From: Costus lasius
Taxonomy: Eukaryota; Streptophyta; Magnoliopsida; Zingiberales; Costaceae
Direction: 5' to 3'
Length of the DNA: 64,000 nucleotides
Assembly (NCBI GenBank): GCA_027563935.2
Contig: CM050448.1
Coordinates: forward strand, 68,829,843 to 68,893,842
Part shown: positions 51,267-64,000 of the stretch, in pieces
Layout of the letters: the number at the start of each line of letters is the position of its first letter
Numbering within the stretch: position 1 is the first letter of the stretch
The notes under the pieces: generated by a model
The model's database searches: none
What the model was told of the DNA's origin: nothing
What the model saw: the letters and a program-made list of their open reading frames with translations, nothing else
Made by a program: the position numbers and the translations under genes

Positions 51267-54200
51267 TTGTTATTAATTTTATTCTTATTCTTAATTATAA
51301 CATTGATCTTATTCTTCATAATTATCTTCATCTTCATTTTGATCTCAGTTTTGATTTTATATTTCAGTTTTAATCTTATAATTTTCATCTTTATCTTGCT
51401 CCTAATATTCATCTTAAACTCGATTTTGATCTCTGTGAAAACATTGAGTTTTAATCTTGATATTAATATTTATATTTTTCATGGTCTTCTAATGATGAGG
51501 ATGTTGATCTTGATTATGATCTATATTTGATGTTTATTAGTTTGGAATCTTAATTTAAAATTGATTTTGTTCATGATCATGACGTTGATCTTGATTTTAA
51601 TCATGATTTCAAACTTCATCTTATGATATTTATCTTTATCTTCTTTTTAATTTTAATCTTAAACTCGATTTTGATCTTGTTTGTAATCTTGGTCTCAAAA
51701 CTTGATATTGTTATTAATATTGATAATGATTTAATCATGATGAAAATTTTGAACTCGATTATGAATTTTAAGTGTTATTAATCTTATTCTTATTCTTAAT
51801 TATAACATTGATTTTATTCTTTTAAGAATTATCTTCATCTTCATTTTGATCTCAGTTTTGTTCCCAGATTTCAGTTTTAATCTTATAATCTTCGTCTTTA
51901 TCTTGCTCCAAATATTCATCTTAAACTCGATTTTGATCTCTATGGAGATATTGAGTTTTAATCTTGATATTAATATTTATATTTTTCTTGGTCTTTTAAT
52001 AATGAGGATGTTGATCTTGATTATGATCCATATTTGATGTTTATCATTTTGGAATCTTAATTTAAATTTGATTTTGTTCATGATCATGACGTTGATCTTG
52101 ATTTTAATCATGATTTCAAACTTGATCTTATGATATTTATCTTTATCTTCTTTTTAATTTTAATCTTAAACTCGATTTTGATCTTGTTTGTAATCTTAGT
52201 GTCAAATCTTGATATTGTTATTAATAATGATATTGTTATTAATATTGATATTGATCTAATCATGATGAAAATTTTGAACTCGATTAAGAATTTTAATTGT
52301 TATTAATCTTATTCTTATTCTTAATTATAACATTGATTTTATTCTTGATAATTATCTTCATCTTCATTTTGATCTCAGATTTGATCTCAGATTTTTGTTT
52401 TAATCTTATAATCTTCATCTTTATCCTGCCTCTAATATTCATCTTAAATTCGATTTTGATCTCTGTGTAAATATTGATTTATAATCTTGATATTAATATT
52501 TATATTTATCTTGGTCTTTTAATGATGAGGATGTTGATCTTGATTATGATCCATATTTGAGGTTTATCATTTTGAAATCTTAATTTAATATTAATTTGGT
52601 TCATGATCATTATTTTGATCTTGATTTTAATCATGATTTCAAACTCTATCTTATGATATTCATCTTTATCTTCTTTTTAATCTTAATCTTATAATCGATT
52701 TTGATCTTGTTCGTAATCTTGGTCTTCAATCTTGATATTGTTATTGATATTGATATTGATCTAATCATGATGAAAATTTTGAACTCGATTATGAGCTTTA
52801 ATTGTTATTAATCTTATTCTCATTCTTAATTATAACATTGATTTTATTCTTGATAATTATCTTCATCTTCATTTTGATCTCAGTTTTGATCTCAGATTTT
52901 AGTTTTAATCTTATAATCTTCATCTTTATCTTGCTCCTAATATTCATCTTAAACTCGATTTTGATCTCTATGGAGATATTGAGTTTTAATCTTGATATTA
53001 ATATTTATATTTATCTTGGTCTTTTTATAATGAGGATGGTTATCTTGATTATGATCCATATTTGAGGTATATCATTTTGAAATGTTAATTTACTACTTAT
53101 TTTGTTCATGATCATGATGTTGATCTTGATTTTAATCAAGATTTCAAACTTTATCTTATGATATTCATCTTTATCTTCTTTTTAATCTTAATCTTAAACT
53201 CGATTTTGATCTTATTTGTAATCTTAGTCTTCAATCTTGATATTGTTATTAATATTGATATTGATCTAATCATGATGAAAATTTTGAACTCGATTATGAG
53301 CTTTAATTGTTATTAATCTTATTCTCATTCTTAATTATAACATTGATCTTATTCTTGATAATTATCTTCATCTTCATTTTGATCTTAGTTTTGATTTTAA
53401 ATTTCAGATTTAATCTTATAATTTTCATCTTTATCTTGCTCCTAATATTCATCTTAAACTTGATTTTGATCTATGTGAAAACATTGAGTTTTATTCTTGA
53501 TATTAATATTTATATTTATCTTGGTCTTCTAATGATGAGGATGTTGATCTTGATTATGATCCATATTTGATGTTTATCATTTTGGAATCTTTATTTAAAA
53601 TTGATTTTGTTTATGATCTTGACGTTGATCTTGATTTTAATCATGATTTCAAACTTCATCTTATGTTATTTATCTTTATGTTCTTTTTAATTTTAATCTT
53701 AAACTCGATTTTGATCTTTATGTAATCTTGGTCTCAAATTTTGATATTGTTATTAATATTGATATTGATCTAATCATGATAAAAATTTTGAACTCGATTA
53801 TGAGCTTTAATTGTTATTAATCTTATTCTCATTCTTAATTATAACATTGATTTTATTCTTGATAATTATCTTCATGTTCATTTTGATCTCAGTTTTGATC
53901 TCAGATTTCAGTTTTAATCTTATAATCTTCATCATTATCTTGCTCCTAATATTCATCTTAAACTCGATTTTGATCTCTATGGAGATATTGAGTTTTAATC
54001 TTGATATTAATATTTATATTTATCTTGGTCTTTTTATAATGAGGATGTTGATCTTGATTATGATCCATATTTGAGGTTTATCATTTTGAAATATTAATTT
54101 AATATTGATTTGGTTCATGATCATGATGTTGATCATGATTTTAATCATGATTTCAAACTCTTTCTTATGATATTCATCTTTATCTTCTTTTTACTCATAA

Positions 54201-54315
54201 TCTTAAACTCGATTTTGATCTTGTTCGTAATCTTGGTCTTCAATCTTGATATTGTTATTGATATTGATATTGATCTAATCATGATGAAAATTTTGAACTC
54301 GATTATGAGCTTTAA

Positions 54316-57300
54316 TTGTTATTAATCTTATTCTCATTCTTAATTATAACATTGATCTAATTCTTGATAATTATCTTCATCTTCAATTTGATCTCAGTTT
54401 TGAATTTAGATTTCAGTTTTAATCTTATAATTTTGATCTTTATCTTGCTCCTAATATTCATCTTAAACTCGATTTTGATCTATGTGAAAACATTGAGTTT
54501 TCATCTTGATATTAATATTTATATTTATCTTGGACTTCTAATGATGAGGATGTTGATCTTGATTTTGATCCATATTTGATGTTTATCATTTCGGAATCTT
54601 AATTTAAAATTGATTTTGTTCATGATCATGACGTTGATCTTGATTTAAATCATGATTTCAAACTTCATCTTATGATATTTATCTTTATCTTCTTTTTAAT
54701 TTTAATCTTAAACTCGATTTTGATCTTGTTTGTAATCTTGGTCTCAAATCTTGATATTGTTATTAATATTGATATTGATTTAATCATGATGAAAATTTTG
54801 AACTCGATTATGAATTTTAATTGTTATTAATCTTATTCTTATTCTTAATTATAACATTGATTTTATTCTTTGAAGAATTATCTTCATCTTCATTTTAATC
54901 TCAGTTTTGTTCCCAGATTTCAGTTTTAATCTTATAATCTTCATCTTTATCTTGCTCCAAATATTCATCTTAAACTCGATTTTGATCTCTATGGAGATAT
55001 TGAGTTTTAATCTTGATATTAATATTTAAATTTTTCTTGGTCTTTTAATAATGAGGATGTTGATCTTGATTATGATCCATATTTGATGTTTATCATTTTG
55101 AAATCTTAATTTAATATTGATTTTGTTCATGATCATGAGGTTGATCTTTATTTTAATCATGATTTCAAACTCTATCTTATGATCATCATCTTTATCTTCT
55201 TTTTATCATAATCTTAAACTCGATTTTGATCTTGTTCATAATCTTGGTCTTCAATCTTGATATTGTTATTGATATTGATATTGATCTAATCATGATGAAA
55301 ATTTTGAACTCGATTACGAGCTTTAATTGTTATTAATCTTATTCTCATTCTTAATTATAACATTGATTTTATTCTCAATAATTATCTTCATCTTCATTTT
55401 GATCTCAGTTTTGATCTCAGATTTCAGTTTTAATCTTATAATCTTCATCTTTATCTTGCTCCTAATATTCATCTTAAACTCGATTTTGATCTATGTGAAA
55501 ACATTGAGTTTTCATCTTGATATTAATATTTATATTTATCTTGGACTTCTAATGATGAGGATGTTGATCTTGATTATGATCCATATTTGATGTTTATCAT
55601 TTCGGAATCTTAATTTAAAATTGATTTTGTTCATGATCATGACGTTGATCTTGATTTAAATCATGATTTCAAACTTCATCTTATGATATTTATCTTTATC
55701 TTCTTTTTAATTTTAATCTTAAACTCGATTTTGATCTTGTTTGTAATCTTGGTCTCAAATCTTGATATTGTTATTAATAATCATATTGATCTAATTATGA
55801 TGAAAATTTTGATCTTTTTAATTATAACATTGATTTTATTCTTGATAATTATCTTCATCTTCATTTTGATCTCAGTTTTCAGTTTTAATCTTATAATCTT
55901 CATCATTATCTTGATCCTAATATTCATCTTAAACTCGATTTTGATCTCTATGGAGATATTGAGTTTTAATCTTGATATTAATATTTATATTTATCTTGGT
56001 CTTTTTATAATGAGGATGTTGATCTTGATTATGATCCATATTTGATGTTTATCATTTTGAAATCTTAATTTAATATTGATTTTGTTCATGATCATGATGC
56101 TGATCTTGATTTTAATCATGATTTCAAACTCTATCTTATGATATTCATCTTTATCTTCTTTTTAATCTTAATCTTAAACTCGATTTTGATCTTGTTTGTA
56201 AGCTTGGTCTTTAATCTTGATATTGTTATTGATATTGATATTGATCTAATCATGATGAAAATGTTGAACTCGATTATGCGCTTTAATTGTTATTAATCTT
56301 ATTCTCATTCTTAATTATAACATTGATCTAATTCTTGATAATTATCTTCATCTTCAATTTGATCTCAGTTTTGAATTTAGATTTCAGTTTTAATCTTATA
56401 ATTTTGATCTTTATCTTGCTCCTAATATTCATCTTAAACTCGATTTTGATCTATGTGAAAACATTGAGTTTTCATCTTGATATTAATATTTATATTTATC
56501 TTGGACTTCTAATGATGAGGATGTTGATCTTGATTATGATCCATATTTGATGTTTATCATTTCGGAATCTTAATTGAAAATTGATTTTGTTCATGATCAT
56601 GACGTTGATCTTGATTTAAATCATGATTTCAAACTTCATCTTATGATATTTATCTTTATCTTCTTTTTAATTTTAATCTTAAACTCGATTTTGATCTTGT
56701 TTGTAATCTTGGTCTCAAATCTTGATATTGTTATTAATATTGATATTGATTTAATCATGATGAAAATTTTGAACTCGATTATGAATTTTAATTGTTATTA
56801 ATCTTATTCTTATTCTTAATTATAACATTGATTTTATTCTTTTAAGAATTATCTTCATCTTCATTTTAATCTCAGTTTTGTTCCCAGATTTCAGTTTTAA
56901 TCTTATAATCTTCATCTTTATCTTGCTCCAAATATTCATCTTAAACTCGATTTTGATCTCTATGGAGATATTGAGTTTTAATCTTGATATTAATATTTAA
57001 ATTTTTCTTGGTCTTTTAATAATGAGGATGTTGATCTTGATTATGATCCATATTTGATGTTTATCATTTTGAAATCTTAATTTAATATTTATTTTGTTCA
57101 TGATCATGATGTTGATCTTGATTTTAATCATGATTTCAAACTCTATCTTATGATCTTCATCTTTATCTTCTTTTTATCATAATCTTAAACTCGATTTTGA
57201 TCTTGTTCGTAATCTTGGTCTTCAATCTTGATATTGTTATTGATATTGATATTGATCTAATCATGATGAAAATTTTGAACTCGATTACGAGCTTTAATTG

Positions 57301-57400
57301 TTATTAATCTTATTCTCATTCTTAATTATAACATTGATTTTATTCTCGATAATTATCTTCATCTTCATTTTGATCTCAGTTTTGATATCAGATTTCAGTT
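54316..57400 (+). repeat. Duplicated satellite block with 1971-bp offset
   Basis: About 1.1 kb at 54.3-55.4 kb recurs at 56.3-57.4 kb with offset 1971. Shared rare variants are CTTCAATTTGATCTCAG, TTTTGAATTTAGATTTC and a G-to-A-type change in TTTAAATCATGATTTC. Between the copies lies a monomer pair shortened by about 50 bp (near 55.81 kb, GATGAAAATTTTGATCTTTTTAATT). Confidence 0.78.
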
Positions 57401-60229
57401 TTAATCTTATAATATTCATCTTTATCTTGCTCCTAATATTCATCTTAAACTCGATTTTGATCTCTATGGAGATATTGAGTTTTAATCTTGATATTACTAT
57501 TTATATTTATCTTGGTCTTTTTATAATGAGGATGTTGATCTTGATTATGATCCATATTTGATGTTTATCATTTTGAAATCTTAATTTAATATTGATTTTG
57601 TTCATGATCAGGATGTTGATCTTGATTTTAATCATGATTTCAAACTCTATCTTAAGATATTCATCTTTATCTTCTTTTTAATCATAATCTTAAACTCGAT
57701 TTTGATCTTGTTCGTAATCTTGGTCCTCAATCTTGATATTGTTATTGATATTGATTTTGATCTAATCATGATGAAAATTTTGAACTCGATTATGTGCTTT
57801 AATTATTATTAATCTTATTCTCATTCTTAATTATAACATTGATTTTATTCTTGATAATTACCTTCATCTTCATTTTGATCTCAGTTTTGATTTTAGATTT
57901 CACTTTTAATCTTATAATCTTCATCTTTATCTTGCTCCTAATATTCATCTTAAACTCGATTTTGATCTCTATGGAGATATTGAGTTTTAATCTTGATATT
58001 AATATTAATATTTATCTTGTTCTTTTTATAATGAGATGTTGATCTTGATTATGATCCATATTTGATATTTATCATTTTGAAATCTTAATTTAATATTGAT
58101 TTTGTTCATGATCATGATGTTGATCTTGATTTTAATCATGATTTCAAACTTCATCTTATGATATTCATCTTTATCTTCTTTTTAATCTTAATCTTAAACT
58201 CGATTTTTATCTTGTTTATAATCTTAGTGTCAAAAATTGATATTGTTATTAATATTGATATTGATTTAATCATGATGAAAATTTTGAACTCGATTAAGAA
58301 TTTTAATTGTTATTAATCTTATTCTTATTCTTAATTATAACATTGATTTTATTCTTATAAGAATTATCTTCATCTTCATTTTGATCTCAGTTTTGTTCTC
58401 AGATTTCAGTTTTAATCTTATAATCTTCATCTTTATCTTGCTCCTAATATTCATCATAAACTCGATTTTGATCTCTATGGAGATATTGAGTTTTAATCTA
58501 GATATTAATATTTAAATTTATCTTGGTCTTTTAATAATAAGGATGTTGATCTTGATTATGATCCATATTTGATGTTTATCATTTTGAAATCTTAATTTAA
58601 TATTGATTTGGTTCATGATCATTATTTTGATCTTAATCTTAAACTCGATTTTGATCTTGTTTGTAATCTTGGTCTTCAATCTTGATATTGTTATTGATAT
58701 TGATATTGATCTAATCATGATGAAAATTTTGAACTCGATTACGAGCTTTAATTGTTATTAATCTTATTCTCATTCTTAATTATAACATTAATCTTATTCT
58801 TCATAATTATCATCATCTTCATTTTGATCTCAGTTTTGACCTCAGATTTCAGTTTTAATCTTATATAATCTTCATCTTTATCTTGCTCCTAATATTCATC
58901 TTAAACTCGATTTTGATCTCTATGGAGATATTGAGTTTTGATATTAATATTTATATTTATCATGGTCTTTTAATAATAAGAATGTTGATCTTGATTATGA
59001 TCCATATTTGATGTTTATCATTTTGAAATCTTAATTTAATATTGATTTGGTTCATGATCATGATTTTGATCTTGATTTTAATCATGATTTCAAACTCTAT
59101 CTTATGATATTCATCTTTATCTTCTTTTTAATCTTAATCTAAAACTCGATTTTGATCATGTTCGTAATCTTGGTCTTCAATCTTGATATTGTTATTGATA
59201 TTGATATTGATCTAATCATGATGAAAATTTTGAACTCGATTTTGAGCTTTCATTGTTATTAATCTTATTCTCATTCTTAATTATAACATTGATCTTATTC
59301 TTCATAATTATCTTCATCTTCATTTTGATCTCAGTTTTGATTTTAGATTTCAGTTTTAATCTTATAATTTTCATCTTTATCTTGCTCCTAATATTCATCT
59401 TTAACTAGATTTTAATCTCTGTGAAAACATTGAGTTTTAATCTTGATATTAATATTTATATTTTTCTTGGTCTTCTAATGATGTGGATGTTGATCTTGAT
59501 TATGATCTATATTTGATGTTTATCAGTTTGGAATCTTAATTTAAAATTGATTTTGATCATGATCATGACGTTGATCTTGATTTTAATCATGATTTCAAAC
59601 TTCATCTTATGATATTTATCTTTATCTTCTTTTTAATTTTAATCTTAAACTCGATTTTAATCTTGTTTGTAATCTTGGTCTAAAATCTTGATATTGTTAT
59701 TAATTTTGACCTCGATTATGAATTTTAATTGTTGTTAATCTTATTCTTATTCTTAATTATAACATTGATTTTATTCTTATAAGAATTATCTTCATCTTCA
59801 TTTTGATCTCAGTTTTGTTCTCAGATTTCAGTTTTAATCATATAATCTTCATCTTTATCTTGCTCCTAATATTCATCTTAAACTCGATTTTGATCTCTAT
59901 GGAGATATTGAGTTTTAATCTTGATATTTAAATTTATCTTGGTCTTTTAATAATGAGGATGTTTATCTTGATTATGATCCATATTTGAGGTTTATCATTT
60001 TGAAATGTTAATTTACTATTTATTTTGTTCATGATCATGATGTTGATCTTGATTTTAATCAGGATTTCAAACTTTATCTTATGATATTCATCTTTATCTT
60101 CTTTTTAATCTTAATCTTAAACTCGATTTTGATCTTGTTTGTAATCTTGGTCTTCAATCTTGATATTGTTATTGATATTGATATTGATCTAATCATGATG
60201 AAAATTTTGAACTCGATTATGAGCTTTAA

Positions 60230-61741
60230 TTGTTATTAATCTTATTCTTATTCTTAATTATAACATTGATTTTATTCAAGATAATTAGCTTCATCTTCAT
60301 TTTGATCTCAGTTTTGATCTCAGATTTCAGTTTTAATCTTATAATCTTCATCTTTATCTTGCTCCTAATATTCATCTTAAACTCGATTTTGATCTCTATG
60401 GAGATATTGAGTTTTAATCTTGATATTAATATTTATATTTATCTTGGTCTTTTTATAATGAGGATGTTGATCTTGATTATGATCCGTATTTGATGTTTAT
60501 TATTTTGAAATCTTAATTTAATATTGCTTTTGTTCATGATCATGATGTTGATCTTGATTTTAATCATGATTTCAAACTCTATCTTAAGATATTCATCTTT
60601 ATCTTCTTTTTATCATAATCTTAAACTCGATTTTGATCTTGTTCGTAATCTTGGTCTTCAATCTTGATATTGTTATTGATATTGATATTGATCTAATCAG
60701 GATGAAAATTTTGAACTCGATTACGAGCTTTAATTGTTATTAATCTTATTCTCATTCTTAATTATAACATTGATCTTATCCTTGATAATTATCTTCATCT
60801 TCATTTTGATCTCAGTTTTGATTTTAGATTTCAGTTTTAATCTTATAATTTTCATCTTTATCTTGCTCATAATATTCATCTTAAACTCGATTTTGATCTC
60901 TATGGAGATATTGAATTTTAATCTTGATATTAATATTTATATTTATCTTGGTCTTTTTATAATGAGGATGTTGATCTTGATTATGATCCGTATTTGATGT
61001 TTATTATTTTAAAATCTTAATTTAATATTGATTTTGTTCATGATCATGATGTTGATCTTGATTTTAATCATGATTTCAAACTCTATCTTAAGATATTCAT
61101 CTTTATCTTCTTTTTATCATAATCTTAAACTCGATTTTGATCTTGTTCGTAATCTTGGTCTTCAATCTTGATATTGTTATTGATATTGATATTGATCTAA
61201 TCAGGATGAAAATTTTGAACTCGATTACGAGCTTTAATTGTTATTAATGTTATTTTCATTCTTAATTATAACATTGATTTTATTCTTGATAATTATCTTC
61301 ATCTTCATTTTGATCTCAGTTTTGATCTCAGATTTCAGTTTTAATCTTATAATCTTCATCTTTATCTTGCTCCTAATATTCATCTTAAACTCGATTTTGA
61401 TCTCTATGGAGATATTGAATTTTAATCTTGATATTAATATTTATATTTATCTTGGTCTTTTTATAATGAGGATGTTGATCTTGATTATGATCCGTATTTG
61501 ATGTTTATTATTTTAAAATCTTAATTTAATATTGATTTTGTTCATGATCATGATGTTGATCTTGATTTTAATCATGATTTCAAACTCTATCTTAAGATAT
61601 TCATCTTTATCTTCTTTTTATCATAATCTTAAACTCGATTTTGATCTTGTTCGTAATCTTGGTCTTCAATCTTGATATTGTTATTGATATTGATATTGAT
61701 CTAATCAGGATGAAAATTTTGAACTCGATTACGAGCTTTAA
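60230..61741 (+). repeat. Locally homogenised run of three 504-bp monomers
   Basis: Monomers at 60230, 60734 and 61238 are exactly 504 bp apart and share variants not seen elsewhere: GATCCGTATTTGATG (near 60482, 60985 and 61489) and CTAATCAGGATGAAAA (near 60692, 61196 and 61700). This indicates very recent amplification. Confidence 0.82.
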
Positions 61742-62756
61742 TTGTTATTAATCTTATTCTCATTCTTAATTATAACATTGATCTTATTCTTGATAATTAT
61801 CTTCATCTTCATTTTGATCTCAGTTTTGATTTTAGATTTCAGTTTTAATCTTATAATTTTCATCTTTATCTTGCTCATAATATTCATCTTAAACTCGATT
61901 TTGATCTATGTGAAAACATTGTGTTTTAATCTTGATATTAATATTTATATTTATCTTGGTCTTCTAATGATGTGGATGTTGATCTTGATTGTGATCCATA
62001 TTTGATGTTTATCATTTGGGAATCTTAATTTATAATTGATTTTGTTCATGATCATGACGTTGATCTTGATTTTAATCATGATTTCAAACTTCATCTTATG
62101 ATATTTATCTTTATCTTCTTTTTAATTTTAATCTTAAACTCGATTTTGATCTTGTTTGTAATCTTGGTCTCAAATCTTGATATTGTTATTAATATTGATA
62201 TTGATTTAATCATGATGAAAATTTTGAACTCGATTATGAATTTTAATTGTTATTAATCTTATTCTTATTCTTAATTATAACATTGATTTTATTCTTTTAA
62301 GAATTATCTTCATCTTCATTTTGATCTCAGTTTTGTTCGCAGATTTCAGTTTTAATCTTATAATCTTCATTTTTATCATCTTGCTCCTAATATTCATCTT
62401 AAACTGGATTTTGATCTCTATGGAGATATTGAGTTTTAATCTTGATATTAATATTTAAATTTATCTTGGTCTTTTAATAATATGGATGTTGATCTTGATT
62501 ATGATCCATATTTGATGTTTATCATTTTGAAATCTTAATTTAATATTGATTTTGTTCATGATCATGATGTTGATCTTGATTTTAATCATGATTTCAAACA
62601 CTATCTTATGATATTCTTATTTATCTTCTTTTTAATCATAATCTTAAACTCGATTTTGATCTTGTTCGTAATCTTGCTCTTCAATCTTGATATTGTTATT
62701 GATATTGATATTGGTCTAATCATGATGAAAATTTTGAACTCGATTATGAGCTTTAA

Positions 62757-63940
62757 TTGTTATTAATCTTATTCTCATTCTTAATTATAACATTGATTTT
62801 ATTCAAGATAATTATTATTAATCTTTTTCTCATTATCAATTATAACATTGATTTTATTCTTGATAATTATCTTCATCTTCATTTTGATCTCAGTTTTGAT
62901 CTCAGATTTCAGGTTTAATTTTATAATCTTCATCTTTATCTTGCTCCTAATATTCATCTTAAACTCGATTTTGATCTCTATGGAGATATTGAATTTTAAT
63001 CTTGATATTAATATTTATATTTATCTTGGTCTTCTAATGATGAGGATGTTGATCTTGATTATGATCCATATTTGATGTTTATCATTTGGGAATCTTAATT
63101 TAAAATTGATTTTGTTCATGATCATGACGTTGATCTTGATTTTAATCATGATTTCAAACTTCATCTTATGATATTTATCTTTATCTTCTTTTTAATTTTA
63201 ATCTTAAACTCGATTTTGATCTTGTTTGTAATCTTGGTCTCAAATCTTGATATTGTTATTAATATTGATATTGATTTAATCATGATGAAAATTTTGAACT
63301 CGATTATGAATTTTAATTGTTATTAATCTTATTCTTATTCTTAATTATAACATTGAATTTATTCTTATAAGAATTATCTTCATCTTCATTTTGATCTCAG
63401 TTTTGTTCGCAGATTTCAGTTTTAATCTTATAATCTTCATCTTTATCTTGCTCCTAATATTCATCTTAAACTCGATTTTGATCTCTATGGAGATATTGAG
63501 TTTTAATCTTGATATTAATATTTAAATTTATCTTGGTCTTTTAATAATAAGGATGTTGATCTTGATTATGATCCATATTTGATGTTTATCATTTTGAAAT
63601 CTTAATTTAATATTGATTTTGTTCATGATCATGATGTTGATCTTGATTTTAATCATGATTTCAAACACTATCTTATGATATTCATCTTTATCTTCTTTTT
63701 AATCATAATCTTAAATTCGATTTAGATCTTGTTCGTAATCTTGCTCTTCAATCTTGATATTGTTATTGATATTGATATTGGTCTAATCATGATGAAAATT
63801 TTGAACTCGATTATGAGCTTTAATTGTTATTAATCTTATTCTCATTCTTAATTATAACATTGATTTTATTCAAGATAATTATTATTAATCTTTTTCTCAT
63901 TCTCAATTATAACATTGATTTTATTCTTTGATAATTATCT
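62757..63940 (+). repeat. Monomers with an internal 55-bp duplication, repeated 1067 bp apart
   Basis: At 62757-62870 and 63824-63940 the segment TTATTAATC...TTGATTTTATTC occurs twice within one monomer, giving a 560-bp step at 62757. Both expanded monomers also share TTCAAGATAATTATTATTAA, so one derives from the other by a two-monomer duplication. Confidence 0.82.
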
Positions 63941-64000
63941 TCATCTTCATTTTGATCTCAGTTTTGATCTCAGATTTCAGGTTTAATCTTATAATCTTCA

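Larger units (their letters stand above)
47990..64000 (+). repeat. Tandem satellite array, right part (about 32 monomers), continuing beyond the window
   Basis: Same satellite, same orientation and phase as the left part: anchors at 48241, 48746, 49250, 49755, 50260, 50764, 51267 and onward to 63824. From about 51 to 60 kb monomers are more heterogeneous, with more substitutions and several deleted or expanded copies (525 bp at 51772, 445 bp at 58307, 476 bp at 59253). From 60.2 kb they become locally uniform again. Open frames of up to 120 codons on either strand are low-complexity products of the repeat and not genes. No other feature was found in this stretch. Confidence 0.95.

Noticed and set aside
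58518..59398. Lys/Ile-rich antisense frames (58518-58718, 59216-59398)
   Set aside because: They are the complement of the same low-complexity satellite and are not conserved between monomers.
9668..63075. Dozens of 63-87 codon open frames of the type LLILFSFLIITLILF in the satellite, resembling a hydrophobic membrane peptide
   Set aside because: They start at TTG or internal ATC-rich sequence, recur only because the DNA repeats, consist of a few hydrophobic residues dictated by T-rich triplets, and are broken by stops in many copies. A 505-bp step is not a multiple of three, so frames cannot extend.

Overview
The window is plant nuclear heterochromatin. There are no host genes, no RNA genes and no bacterial-type features. 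It consists of (i) an A+T-rich tandem satellite with a monomer of about 505 bp, filling roughly 45.5 kb, and (ii) several copies of one Ty1/copia LTR retrotransposon family. The family has 1.68-1.70 kb LTRs, a tRNA-iMet primer site, a leader of about 1.8 kb and one gag-pol frame in the order gag, protease, integrase, RT, RNase H. The LTR start and the RNase H region resemble, from memory, the Angela/BARE lineage of angiosperm elements. The host is therefore a flowering plant; I cannot name the species.

Layout. 1-3324: leader and 5' LTR of a minus-strand element (A), whose coding part lies left of the window. 3325-8502: plus-strand element (B), beginning inside gag where A's LTR abuts it, with an open protease-integrase-RT-RNase H frame and a complete 3' LTR. 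8503-9327: distal leader and first 166 gag codons of a third, plus-strand element (C), which breaks off directly into satellite. 9328-38878: satellite, about 59 monomers. 38879-47989: a complete 9111-bp minus-strand element (D) with a CCATA target duplication. Its two LTRs look identical except for the length of a G run. 47990-64000: the same satellite array, resuming in phase and running off the right end.

The satellite is head-to-tail and has several layers. Monomers fall into two classes, about 505 and 507 bp. Different stretches carry different higher-order units: a 4-mer of 2029 bp with 3-mer and 5-mer variants, an 11-mer block of 5388 bp present twice, a 2000-bp block present twice, and a 3-mer of 1514 bp into which D inserted. 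Deleted monomers lost DNA exactly between short direct repeats. This is the pattern of an array evolving by unequal exchange, as expected of a centromeric or other heterochromatic satellite.

No new protein-coding system is visible. The most notable points are the multi-layer satellite organisation, the very young D insertion whose gag-pol carries an in-frame amber stop inside the integrase core and a templated patch in RT, and the same-family nest (or inversion) at the left end.
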